Shown one piece after another: positions 32,142 through 44,020 of a DNA stretch of 64,000 nt. A program made the translations under genes and the position numbers. Position 1 is the first letter of the stretch, and every line of letters starts with the position of its first letter. The DNA is from Paraflavisolibacter caeni (GTDB lineage Bacteria > Bacteroidota > Bacteroidia > Chitinophagales > Chitinophagaceae). Under the pieces are notes generated by a model. The model made no database searches and had not been told where the DNA came from. It saw only the letters and a list, made by a program, of their open reading frames with translations. Location of the stretch: contig NZ_JAOTIF010000028.1 of NCBI RefSeq assembly GCF_025628885.1, forward strand, positions 1-64,000. The letters are read 5' to 3'.

Positions 32142-34562
32142 TTATTCCGCTTTCAATGTAGCTGTTGCTACAGGAAGCGACCCGCTCCTGGCTGTAATAG
32201 TTATTTCGCCTTTCCTGTCTGTTGATTGTACAATGGCAAGACATTTCCCCTGCCAGGCTTCTATCTGGCTTCCCTTTAACGGGGTATGACTTTGCTGGTC
32301 GCCATTGCCTACTGCAGTTAATTTGCCTGCACCACTCACTTCAAAATTAATCATGTTGTCACCAAAAGGCACAAGTATGTTATTGGCGTCTACAATCTGT
32401 ACAGAAACATAACTTAAATCCTGCCTGTTTGCTTCTAAAACTTTCTTGTCTGGTGATAAAATTATTTTAGCCGGTTCGCCTGCAGTTTGAACAGCAAATG
32501 AAACCGTTTTTCCATCCGCTGTTTTTCCTATCGCTTCCAGTTTGCCTGGTTCATAAGGCACTTCCCAAAAAAGAAAAGCTTCATTTTTCAAATCCCATTT
32601 GCGAACTCCTAATGACTTTCCATTCAATCTCAATTCCACTTCAGGTACGTTGGTGTACACATGCACTGCCAGGGTGTCGCCTTTCTTATCATGGTTCCAG
32701 TGCGTTTCCACCTTTGGCCAGCTCCAGAAAGAACACAGTTCCCTGTTCCGTGCGGATTTATTGGTTTGCACAGCAATATGCACCATGGGTTCATCATTCC
32801 AAAGAGCTTTCCGGAACCAATACGCCGGTTTGGGAAAACCGCTCATGTCAATTACACCACAAGAGGCGCCACGAATGGGCCAGGTAGGCCAAGTTTTCCA
32901 GAATTCACAGCCGGTGCCTACTTCACCAATACCTGCTTCGCCAATATAATCAAACCCTGTCCAAAGAAATTCGCCTGCCACATAATCTTTCAACTGGCCC
33001 TCCAGCCATTGATTATAGGACCTCAGTTGCCAGCAAGTGCCGGGGTGATAAGGATAAATTACCGTTTCCGTTCCGAAGATCACCCGGTTGGGATATTTGT
33101 CATGGTCTGCTTTATAATATGCTTCTTGATAATTGTATCCAACTATATCAAGCAGATCACCCATTCCAAAAGAATTGACATTGAGAATTTCGTTACAAGC
33201 TGCGGTGATAGGACGGGTAGTATCATGTTTGCGGGAAGCTTCCATCAGCATTTTGGTTACCTTCAATGCGTTCTCTTTATTATACTGCTCTCTTACTTCG
33301 TTGCCAATGCTCCATGCAATAACAGAAGGATGGTTGCGATCACGACGGATCCAGTTCTCAACATCTTTTTCGTACCATTTTTCAAAATAAGGAGCATATC
33401 CACCCGGTGTTTTTCCATCCATCCATTCATCAAATATTTCGTCAATCACCACAAAGCCCATTCTATCCGCATAGTCAAGCAATTCGGGTGAAGGAGGATT
33501 GTGGCTCATCCGGATGGCATTGCAGCCCATGCTTTTCAAAATCTCCAGTCTGCGTTTATGCACACCATCAAAAACAGTAGCGCCTAATGGTCCATTGTCG
33601 TGATGGTTGTTTACACCTTTCAGCTTCACATGTTTTCCATTTAAAGAAAATCCTTTGTTGGGATCAAAATGAAATGTTCTGATGCCGAAAGGCGAAATAT
33701 AACGATCAACCACCGTTCCGCCCGATCTCACTTCTACCTGTAACTGGTATAAATTAGGTTGTTCAATGGACCATAACGCAGGTTTGCTGATCTTGATATT
33801 TTGTTCGATTTTCAGTGCCAGGCCGGGCTTGGTATCCACTTTCGATTCGGCCCTTCCGGCTTCTTTGCCTGCTGCATCTATCAATTTTGTAACTACGGTG
33901 CAGGACTGATCAACCTTGTTTTCATTGCTCAGCCCTACAGAAACATCAATGCTTGCCTTATCATTGTTTGCCTCAACTGTGCGGGCAAAAACACCCCATT
34001 GATCAAGATGCAGTTTGTTTTTTGCAACCAACCATACATGCCGGTAAATTCCCGAACCGGTGTACCATCTCGAATTGGGTTGTTCGGTGGTGTTTACTTT
34101 TACTGCAATGACATTATTCCTGCCAACAGGATTCAAATACTGTGTGAGATCATAATAAAAAGAAGAATAGCCATAGGGCCGAATGCCAAGGTAATGTCCG
34201 TTGATCCATACTTCGCTGTTCCGATAAACACCATCGAACAAAATCCAAAGCTTTTTGTCAGCAAAATCCTTTTCGGTTTTAAAATGTTTCCGGTACCAGC
34301 CAATGCCGCTGTAAGTATAACCTCCGCCTGCCCCGGTTTTATAGGAAGAATCGAAAGGATGTTCGATGCTGAAGTCGTGAGGAACATCCAGTAAGCGCCA
34401 TTTCGAATCATTAAATCCAGGTTGTTCAGCGCCTGGATGATCGTTCAGCGCAAACTTCCAGTCAAAATCGAAGGGAATCCTGGTGTTATTAATTTTCTGC
34501 GCTGTTGTACATGTTACTATTAACATGAAAATTACCAATAACGCAACCGATGAAGTTTTCAT
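32142..34562 (-). CDS. GH2 beta-galactosidase-like glycosidase with C-terminal Ig domains
   Basis: About 806 aa from the ATG at 34562, which starts a clean signal peptide (TSSVALLVIFMLIVTCTTAQ). The jelly roll contains VPHDFSIEHPF and GSGIYRHVWLV; the TIM barrel has VIAWSIGNEVRE (about residue 419, acid/base Glu) and IFGTETVIYP (about 496, nucleophile). After the barrel come a DUF4982-type Ig domain (VPEVELRLNGKSLG) and a further invasin/BIG-like C-terminal domain (FEVSGAGKLTAVGNGD). The same layout occurs at 51377-53839 and in the interrupted gene at 5091-7556, so the window holds three members of this GH2 group. Exo-beta-galactosidase is the likeliest role. It starts 39 bp after the GH97 fusion. 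Confidence 0.92.
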   Translation of the reverse strand: MKTSSVALLVIFMLIVTCTTAQKINNTRIPFDFDWKFALNDHPGAEQPGFNDSKWRLLDVPHDFSIEHPFDSSYKTGAGGGYTYSGIGWYRKHFKTEKDFADKKLWILFDGVYRNSEVWINGHYLGIRPYGYSSFYYDLTQYLNPVGRNNVIAVKVNTTEQPNSRWYTGSGIYRHVWLVAKNKLHLDQWGVFARTVEANNDKASIDVSVGLSNENKVDQSCTVVTKLIDAAGKEAGRAESKVDTKPGLALKIEQNIKISKPALWSIEQPNLYQLQVEVRSGGTVVDRYISPFGIRTFHFDPNKGFSLNGKHVKLKGVNNHHDNGPLGATVFDGVHKRRLEILKSMGCNAIRMSHNPPSPELLDYADRMGFVVIDEIFDEWMDGKTPGGYAPYFEKWYEKDVENWIRRDRNHPSVIAWSIGNEVREQYNKENALKVTKMLMEASRKHDTTRPITAACNEILNVNSFGMGDLLDIVGYNYQEAYYKADHDKYPNRVIFGTETVIYPYHPGTCWQLRSYNQWLEGQLKDYVAGEFLWTGFDYIGEAGIGEVGTGCEFWKTWPTWPIRGASCGVIDMSGFPKPAYWFRKALWNDEPMVHIAVQTNKSARNRELCSFWSWPKVETHWNHDKKGDTLAVHVYTNVPEVELRLNGKSLGVRKWDLKNEAFLFWEVPYEPGKLEAIGKTADGKTVSFAVQTAGEPAKIILSPDKKVLEANRQDLSYVSVQIVDANNILVPFGDNMINFEVSGAGKLTAVGNGDQQSHTPLKGSQIEAWQGKCLAIVQSTDRKGEITITARSGSLPVATATLKAE

Positions 34563-34600
34563 TATTTTTCGATGTATTTTCAAGTTGAAGAGAACACTAA

Positions 34601-37426
<2,826 letters not shown>

Positions 37427-37542
37427 TTAATTACTTATTCTTTAATTTTTAAGAGTAGTACCTCGCCTATTATTTGTCCGATAAAGCCTTCTGATTTCGT
37501 CTGCTTTTAATTGGACCGGTGTATTTTAACAGGCGATAGCAT

Positions 37543-39135
37543 TTACAGTTTGATAATATTTAAAAAGAAAACATCGTTCTCACGAATCTCCAGTTCTTTC
37601 AAAAACGGAACTCCATTTTTTATAGTAATGATCTCTTTGAATACCGGAGAACCATCATTTTGCTTTTTTATCTGCTCAACCTGTTGCTTTGAAAGTTGCT
37701 GAGGCTTTCCCATATCGAGATAAGTGGAGTAAGCATCGTTGCTGCGATAACCAACACGATAAACTTCAAGCGCATAATTTCCATTGGGAACGTTTGCAAT
37801 ATTGATCTTTAATTTTCCTTTCGACTTTGATGGAAGATCACGTATAAAATACTGCTGGTTATTGGTGGAATCAGAAAGAGTATATGTATAATCCCAAACC
37901 AGGGCCTGGATGTTGCCTGATGAATCTTTACACACCCATGAGGCGGCATCTTTATTTACCAATTCAATATTTCCTAACTGATTCAAAAACTGGTATGAAT
38001 AAAATACCGGCTTGTTAATGTCTTGTATGCTCAACATTCCAAAGCCTCCGTGAAAAGGTTCAAAGCGAGGACCAGGTTCTTCAAAAATATCAGTGAACAC
38101 CCAATATGACATGGAGTTGGCAGCTCTACCTACCTGTTTCAATTTTTGAAGAACATACGCCGCTTCATGATAGCTATCATGGATCGGGTCTGCAGGTGTA
38201 TAAGATGCACTCCACTCGGTGTAATGCAATTCCAGATTTGGAATGGGTGAAGTTGCAATTTCTTTTCTTGATTGAAGTACATCGCCGCTAACTGCAAATT
38301 CTTCCTTGGCAAGCACAGTTCCTGAATTTCCATATTCATCGAGGAACCCTTGATTCACTCCGTAAGAATGAGTGCTAACAAAATCAATAGGCACATTGTT
38401 CTTTGAACAATAATCAATCATTTCAGTTTCCCATGCTGCACCTGCGGTACCCGGCCCACCCACACGATATTCCTTGTTCACACTTTTAACGGCTTGTGCT
38501 GCGTATTTATAAAGCTTAAAATAATCTTGTTGTGTTCCTGTCCAAAAACCAGGAGAAAGGTTAGGTTCGTTCCACACTTCAAAATACCAGGTCTTTACTT
38601 CGTCTGCTCCGTAACGTTCGGTAAAATGCTCTGTTAGATTTTTTATCAGGTCTGCCCACTTTTCATGGCTCTTTGGTGGTGTTACATTTCCTTTCCACCA
38701 AAAAATTGTTTGAGGCCCGCCGGCAAGTGCATTAGGCATGAATCCCAGTTCAACAAAAGGTTTCATTCCTATACTTTGCAAAAAATCAAAGAGGACATCA
38801 ACATACATGTAATTGTACACAGGGTTTCCTTTGCTGTCTTCTTTATAAACAGCCATGTCATCTGTCAGCAAACCATGCATGCGGATGTATTTAAAACCAC
38901 ATTCTTTTTTTACATAAGCCAGTTGTTGTTGCCAGTCGGCTCTTAATCCTTCATTCGCCCTTCCCGCACCAACACACTCTTTAAAAAAAGTATTCAGTGT
39001 GCTTGCTGATTTAGTGAAGTCAACATTTATCACACGTTGCTGAACGGAAGGCTTATTTTGTTTTGAGTTTTGGGCAATCAGGTTTTCCGATATGGAAGAA
39101 AGCAAGATTGCCAACAGAAATACAGTTTTTTTCAT
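37543..39135 (-). CDS. GH39 beta-xylosidase-like glycosidase (copy 1)
   Basis: A 530-aa secreted GH39 enzyme with a signal peptide ending in ENLIAQ. The TIM barrel begins with YVKKECGFKYIRMHG. YFEVWNEPNLSPGFW (about residue 188) carries the acid/base Glu and LHYTEWSASYTP (about 308) the nucleophile. A C-terminal beta-sandwich (about 390-530) ends NDVFFLNIIKL. Known GH39 activities include beta-xylosidase and alpha-L-iduronidase; xylose or arabinose removal is the reasonable inference here. It is a close paralogue of the gene at 53840-55450 and shares with it a 131-bp stretch of identical DNA (38423-38553). It lies 129 bp upstream of the esterase-GH97 fusion. Confidence 0.9.
   Translation of the reverse strand: MKKTVFLLAILLSSISENLIAQNSKQNKPSVQQRVINVDFTKSASTLNTFFKECVGAGRANEGLRADWQQQLAYVKKECGFKYIRMHGLLTDDMAVYKEDSKGNPVYNYMYVDVLFDFLQSIGMKPFVELGFMPNALAGGPQTIFWWKGNVTPPKSHEKWADLIKNLTEHFTERYGADEVKTWYFEVWNEPNLSPGFWTGTQQDYFKLYKYAAQAVKSVNKEYRVGGPGTAGAAWETEMIDYCSKNNVPIDFVSTHSYGVNQGFLDEYGNSGTVLAKEEFAVSGDVLQSRKEIATSPIPNLELHYTEWSASYTPADPIHDSYHEAAYVLQKLKQVGRAANSMSYWVFTDIFEEPGPRFEPFHGGFGMLSIQDINKPVFYSYQFLNQLGNIELVNKDAASWVCKDSSGNIQALVWDYTYTLSDSTNNQQYFIRDLPSKSKGKLKINIANVPNGNYALEVYRVGYRSNDAYSTYLDMGKPQQLSKQQVEQIKKQNDGSPVFKEIITIKNGVPFLKELEIRENDVFFLNIIKL
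38423..38553 (-). repeat. 131-bp identical tract shared with the second GH39 gene
   Basis: Base-for-base identical to 54723-54853, while the flanking parts of the two genes differ at many third positions. It spans codons just downstream (3') of the acid/base motif. Local gene conversion is the simplest reading. Confidence 0.85.
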
Positions 39136-39179
39136 TTGCTAAACATTTTTATTTGCCTTGCAAAGAACTGAGGCGCTCC

Positions 39180-40316
39180 TTAGTCCCTTGAAGGAATAAA
39201 CGTAAATCTCCTTTTCAGTTGTAGAAATGGTTTTTCAAAAAATCTATATGACAATAATGATATAATTACAGTAGCAAGGAAAGCGATAATAAAGCCAACA
39301 TTGTTTCTCCATTCATACAAACCAATCATTGCACTGAAAGACGCCAGTTCTTCTTTAAATATTTGATAAACCAACCAAAACATTGTGATATGAAATATGT
39401 ACATGCCATAAGATATGCGACCGAGATATACCAACGCAGGTGGCATATATTTTAACGAAGCGCCGTACAATGACAGAAAAAACATTACTACTCCTACCAG
39501 TATCAATAACCAGCCACAAATGGCCTGTGAAATAGTTGAAAGGTGTGGAGCATCTGCATGAATTCCACAGACAATTGAGGCCAACAACCAACATACCAGT
39601 CCTGCCATAAATATTACAATCCGGGGGACTGTGGGCCATTTTGGTTGCCAGCTCTTTAAATAAATGGAGAGAAGAATTCCTGCTGCAAAAAATTGGAAAT
39701 GTACAAAGCTATTTGTCCACTGGCCACTAAACCCTTCTGTAGGTTTTAAGGCATAATAAATAATAGTTGCGTAAGCAAGCAGCAATGAGAGTAATGAAAA
39801 AATCTTCAGTCCTTTTTTGCCTGCATAAAAAACTATTAATGGAAGTGAAATGTAAAGTTGTTCTTCAACAGAAATGCTCCAAAGCGGATTAATAGGATAA
39901 GACGACAGCCATTCATTAAAACTAATATACCAGTTGCCGGAAAACAAACTGAATGCAAATTGAGTTCCGGGTGAAATTTGTCCGAATTTGTCCGAAAACT
40001 GTGTGACTAATACCATTCCAAAGAAGAAGGTAAAATACAATGGCCAAATACGAAGAATGCGTCTAATGTAGAAAGATTTGACACTAATTTTTCCGAATTG
40101 GTCTTGTTCCTTGGTAAGTAATTCCGTAATTAAAAATGCACTAAGAAAAAAGAAGAGTGGCACTCCAAAAACTCCAACCAAACTAATATGGTGCCCCCAA
40201 TAATATTGCACAGGGTCAATAGGCGCAAGATCCATTCGGTGTGTGAAAAACACAAATAAAAATGCACAAAGGCGAAGCAAGTCTAACTCGGGTTTATAAT
40301 ATCTTATTGGGGTCAT
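39180..40316 (-). CDS. Membrane O-acyltransferase (acyltransferase 3 / OafA-like)
   Basis: About 378 aa from the ATG at 40316; the frame to 40340 begins with TTG. It is an integral membrane protein with about ten hydrophobic segments and the acyltransferase 3 hallmarks: FVFFTHRMD with the conserved His near the N-terminus, YIRRILRIWPLYF, and WSISVEEQLYISLPL. The family transfers acetyl or other acyl groups to sugars of surface polysaccharides. It is the only clearly non-catabolic gene in the window, placed between GH29 (ending 31 bp upstream) and GH39 (44 bp downstream) as though in the same transcript. Its acceptor is unknown. Whether it modifies imported sugars, a cell-surface glycan or a small molecule cannot be told. 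Confidence 0.88.
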   Translation of the reverse strand: MTPIRYYKPELDLLRLCAFLFVFFTHRMDLAPIDPVQYYWGHHISLVGVFGVPLFFFLSAFLITELLTKEQDQFGKISVKSFYIRRILRIWPLYFTFFFGMVLVTQFSDKFGQISPGTQFAFSLFSGNWYISFNEWLSSYPINPLWSISVEEQLYISLPLIVFYAGKKGLKIFSLLSLLLAYATIIYYALKPTEGFSGQWTNSFVHFQFFAAGILLSIYLKSWQPKWPTVPRIVIFMAGLVCWLLASIVCGIHADAPHLSTISQAICGWLLILVGVVMFFLSLYGASLKYMPPALVYLGRISYGMYIFHITMFWLVYQIFKEELASFSAMIGLYEWRNNVGFIIAFLATVIISLLSYRFFEKPFLQLKRRFTFIPSRD

Positions 40317-40346
40317 AAGGCAGTTTGCTACAGGGTTCAAGGCGAT

Positions 40347-41984
40347 CTACTTCCATTCTATTTTAAACACAATCGCAATATCATTTGGAATCATTTTTGG
40401 CTTTTCAATTATCAAAGCGCCTGCCTCTTGTTTCCAGGAAAGCTTTTCCTTGCTTCCAAGCACCGAGATTTTTTTAATTTTTAATGCATTATTATTTTTT
40501 CCTAAGGATCTTATACGCACATCTTCCGCCGGAACACCAAGCACGGTTGCGTAAATGATATTTCCTTTTTGGTTAAAGCGGATATCTTTTTCTGATAACT
40601 GCACTTTACCTTCATTAAAACCCGATCCACTTAGGGGATTAGAAGAATCTGCTGAAAGCCCCTCGCCATAAATCTTCCACGGACGTGTATCAAAAATGCT
40701 TTCTTTGTTAACGTCCATCCATGCTGTTATATCCTCTAATATTTTTATCTCTTTCTCATCTATCGAACCATCGCCGCGAACCGGGATGTTCAGCAACAGG
40801 TTGCCGTTTTTGCTGACAATGTCTACGAGCATGCGGATAACGGTTGCTGCCGATTTGTAACGGTTTTGGTCGTACACAGCCCTGTCGTAATGCCACTCCC
40901 CGATGCAAGTGCATGTTTGCCAGGGTAAAGCCTGGAGTTTGTCAGGCGCCCCGCGTTCCACATCCCAAACCATGCATTTTTTTTGTTCATCGGTAAGCAC
41001 TTTGCCAAAAAGCACCGCTTCCAATTTTCCGTTATGCGTTGCCATGTTATGATTGTAATAATGCGCAGCAATCTTTAAACCGGCGTCGCTTACAGGGTAA
41101 AGAGGAAGACCTGAATCATCAAAATAAAGCAGGTCAGGGTTATATTGATTGATCAGATCCATTGTACGGTTGTAGAACTTTTCGCAATATTGCTGTGAAG
41201 GAATTGAAGCGCCGTTCTGCCAATACCACTGATTCCACAAAGATTTAATATTTTCGCTGCCTTCACTTAGGTTGTGGTTTTGTGCATACAATTCTTGCGG
41301 GTCAAGCCCGTCCCACCATTTTCCTTTGCCATCGGCCACTGTGAGTTTTCCATCGTAGGGAATGCCGGCTAACGGTCCGTTTTTATCTGATCGCTGAGCC
41401 GTTTCAAACCACGTCCATGCATGCGCAGCATGCACACTTAATCCAAAGGGAAGCTGGTATTTTTTAGCTGCTTTTGCCCAGGCGGCAACAATATCTTTTT
41501 TGGGACCGACACGAACTGAATTCCATTCATGGTATTTACTGTCCCACAAATCAAGATTGTCATGGTGATTGGCCATGGCAAAGAAATACTGTGCACCTGT
41601 ACGTTTATAGAGTGCTACCAGTTTTTCCGGATCCCAGTTTTGAGCTTTCCAGTCATTGATCACTTCTTTAAACCCGGCCTTTGAGGGATGTCCGTAATGA
41701 GCCACATGCCATTTATAGGGCTCACTGCCCTCATCATACATAAACCTGCCATACCAATCGCCTTGTTCGGGTTGACACTGCGGCCCCCAGTGTGCCCATA
41801 TACCGAACTTTGCATTCCGAAACCATTCGGGCGCTTTATACTCCTTCAAAGACTGCCATTCAGGTTTAAATTTCCCTTGCTCAACAGGTTCCTTATTGTC
41901 CTTTACAGGAGAAGGATAATTTTCCTGGGCCAGGAGTGAATGACAAAACAGGATACAAACAGCTACAATTATTTTCGCTTTCAT
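40347..41984 (-). CDS. GH29 alpha-L-fucosidase
   Basis: A 545-aa secreted fucosidase with a signal peptide ending FCHSLLAQ. The GH29 barrel shows APEWFRNAKFGIWAHWGP and YFFAMANHHDNLDLWDSKY. LLYFDDSGLPL (about residue 289) carries the expected nucleophile Asp, and NGNLLLNIPVRGDG closes the barrel. A C-terminal beta-sandwich completes the enzyme. The N-terminal motifs differ from those of the GH29 at 149-2230, so the two belong to different GH29 branches and probably prefer different fucosyl linkages. In xyloglucan the target would be alpha-1,2-fucose on galactose. It lies 45 bp after the acetylesterase stop and just before the acyltransferase. Confidence 0.92.
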   Translation of the reverse strand: MKAKIIVAVCILFCHSLLAQENYPSPVKDNKEPVEQGKFKPEWQSLKEYKAPEWFRNAKFGIWAHWGPQCQPEQGDWYGRFMYDEGSEPYKWHVAHYGHPSKAGFKEVINDWKAQNWDPEKLVALYKRTGAQYFFAMANHHDNLDLWDSKYHEWNSVRVGPKKDIVAAWAKAAKKYQLPFGLSVHAAHAWTWFETAQRSDKNGPLAGIPYDGKLTVADGKGKWWDGLDPQELYAQNHNLSEGSENIKSLWNQWYWQNGASIPSQQYCEKFYNRTMDLINQYNPDLLYFDDSGLPLYPVSDAGLKIAAHYYNHNMATHNGKLEAVLFGKVLTDEQKKCMVWDVERGAPDKLQALPWQTCTCIGEWHYDRAVYDQNRYKSAATVIRMLVDIVSKNGNLLLNIPVRGDGSIDEKEIKILEDITAWMDVNKESIFDTRPWKIYGEGLSADSSNPLSGSGFNEGKVQLSEKDIRFNQKGNIIYATVLGVPAEDVRIRSLGKNNNALKIKKISVLGSKEKLSWKQEAGALIIEKPKMIPNDIAIVFKIEWK

Positions 41985-42028
41985 ATTTTTCTCTTAAGAA
42001 TTATTATATTAATGGTTGAACTCTGGTT

Positions 42029-43984
42029 TTATTTTTGCGTGATGCCTTTCCAATCATCCGTTCTGAAAGGGATAGCAGGCAAGCCTTCAGCATTTACGAG
42101 GTTACATGCCGGGTTATCGGCCCAGGCATAGCGCACTGCTACAGGATCGGCGACTATATCAGAATAAACAACAACTTCATTTCCTTCAATAATTGCTTTT
42201 GCCCAATAAAATTGTTTGTCTTTGCCTGCAATGGCAAAGCCGGTCACTTCTTTTCCATCTTTTGTTGAAAGACCTGAAGCTGTTTTGGAAAAACCGATCC
42301 GGATACGGTTCCCATCTTTCCGGAAATTTTTATATACAGGACCCGTTGCGATACAATCTTTTTTGTACACCATTTTATTGGCAATCAATGCCAGCCGGCG
42401 GCCGACCTCCTGCTTATTTTTCGGATGAATATCATTCGCTTCACCAATATCTATGATGCAAGCCATCCCTGTGTTAGGCTGTGATAATGTCAGCGTTTGC
42501 GCTTCCCTCAATTCGGCCCAGTCACTTTCGGCAGGAAGTGGTTGTACTTTTTTGAAATTAGCCAACTGGGCATATAAAAACGGAAGCTTACCCTGCTTCC
42601 AGCGTTGCCGCCAGTCTGTGATCAACATGGGAAATAATTTTCTGTAATTGTAGGCTGCCTGAGCATTCGCTTCCCCCTGGTACCAAAGAAATCCTTTGAT
42701 GCCATAAGGAATCAGCGGGCTGATCATGGCATTGAAGAGCACAGTCGGGTAATACTGGTAGTTGAGTATTTTCGGAAAAGCGGTTTCAAGGCCTTTTTGA
42801 TACAACCATTTCCCGGCTAAAGAAATTTTAGAAGCACCATCGGTAATATAAATGTCATCAGCCGGAGGATTCAAACCACCACCGCCCCACAGCATGGCTA
42901 CCCTGACAGCAATAGTAATTTCTCCACGTTGCACCAAACGAGCCGGAATAGTAAAAGAATGAGTGGCATTGGAATTCCAGATATTCTTACAGATCTCCTG
43001 TCCATTGAAATACAATGAATAGTTCATCTCCGGATGGCCCAGGTTCAATGTCAAATCTTTTCCCGCAAAAGATTCAGGTAACGTGATTTTTTTCCGTAAC
43101 CAAACCATCCCTTCATAATTTCCAATTCCAAAATCCTTTAACACATTGGGCATTTCAATACCAGTCCAGTCAGCATCGTTATATTCCGGAGCCGGAAATA
43201 TTTTATCAGCATTATTCTGCGGATTTAAAACAATATGCCAAATGCGTATCCAGTTCAAACTATCGGCTACAAGATCTTCCGGATCAAGATGAAGCGTATC
43301 ATTACTGAGTGTACTTGCTCTGCTAATGGGTGATGTAAGCAACATGTCGCGGCTCGTCCAGGCTTCCACTGGCGTTCCGCCCCAGGCGCTTTGAATAATG
43401 CCAACGGGAACATGTTGATCACCGTGCAGTTTACGCGCAAAATAATAAGCAACTGCCGAGAACTCCTTTACATTTGCGGTATCACAAACTTTCCATTTAC
43501 CGGCCTGGATATCGGATTGAGGCGATAATTTTTTGTCATGCTCAACAACCAAAAAACGTATTTGTGGAGCATTGGCATTTTCTATTTCCTTCCGTGCATC
43601 CTGGGCCTGCTGCACCTGCCATTCCATATTGGATTGGCCCGAAGCCAGCCAGACATCCCCGATGAGAATGCCTTTTAGCCTGATTGAAGCATCCGGTTTA
43701 CCTGATTCAATAATTTCAAGCTCATAGGGGCCACCGGCTTTGAACTTTGGAAAACGGACCGTCCATTTTCCTTCCTGATTCGCTTTTGCAGTGGTACGCA
43801 CCGGTCCCAGTTTTGCAGTGATAAGCGCTCCCGGAGCCGCCTTTCCCCAAACAGGGATCTGGATATCTCTTTGCAAAACCATGTTGTCGCCAAATACTTT
43901 AGGTAAAGTGATTTGAGCAGAACACATCGACTGGAGAAAGAATATTGCCGAAACAACGGCCAATATCTTTTTATTTGTTTTCAT
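42029..43984 (-). CDS. Sialate O-acetylesterase-type SGNH carbohydrate esterase
   Basis: About 651 aa from the ATG at 43984, starting a signal peptide (NKKILAVVSAIFFLQSMCSAQ). The esterase carries GDVWLASGQSNMEWQ with the nucleophile Ser (about residue 117), a jelly-roll insertion (about 220-400, LTLNLGHPEMNYSLYFNGQE), WYQGEANAQ, and NDIHPKNKQEVGRRLA with the catalytic Asp/His (about 517). The family was named for sialic acid, but members in plant-glycan loci remove O-acetyl groups from hemicellulose, which suits this setting. It is 36 bp after GH3. Its N-terminal 130-odd residues are duplicated as a truncated relic at 12443-12889. Confidence 0.92.
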   Translation of the reverse strand: MKTNKKILAVVSAIFFLQSMCSAQITLPKVFGDNMVLQRDIQIPVWGKAAPGALITAKLGPVRTTAKANQEGKWTVRFPKFKAGGPYELEIIESGKPDASIRLKGILIGDVWLASGQSNMEWQVQQAQDARKEIENANAPQIRFLVVEHDKKLSPQSDIQAGKWKVCDTANVKEFSAVAYYFARKLHGDQHVPVGIIQSAWGGTPVEAWTSRDMLLTSPISRASTLSNDTLHLDPEDLVADSLNWIRIWHIVLNPQNNADKIFPAPEYNDADWTGIEMPNVLKDFGIGNYEGMVWLRKKITLPESFAGKDLTLNLGHPEMNYSLYFNGQEICKNIWNSNATHSFTIPARLVQRGEITIAVRVAMLWGGGGLNPPADDIYITDGASKISLAGKWLYQKGLETAFPKILNYQYYPTVLFNAMISPLIPYGIKGFLWYQGEANAQAAYNYRKLFPMLITDWRQRWKQGKLPFLYAQLANFKKVQPLPAESDWAELREAQTLTLSQPNTGMACIIDIGEANDIHPKNKQEVGRRLALIANKMVYKKDCIATGPVYKNFRKDGNRIRIGFSKTASGLSTKDGKEVTGFAIAGKDKQFYWAKAIIEGNEVVVYSDIVADPVAVRYAWADNPACNLVNAEGLPAIPFRTDDWKGITQK

Positions 43985-44020
43985 ATTTATTCCCGCTTTA
44001 TACATTCGTTGCTATATCAA

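Noticed and set aside
32661-33491. 276-codon open frame on the plus strand
   Set aside because: It lies entirely antisense to the GH2 gene at 32142-34562, with no signal peptide, domain or plausible codon pattern. It is a shadow of the real gene.
42029-43984. Role in sialic acid catabolism
   Set aside because: No sialidase, sialic acid transporter or lyase is present. The family name is historical and the context is plant hemicellulose.
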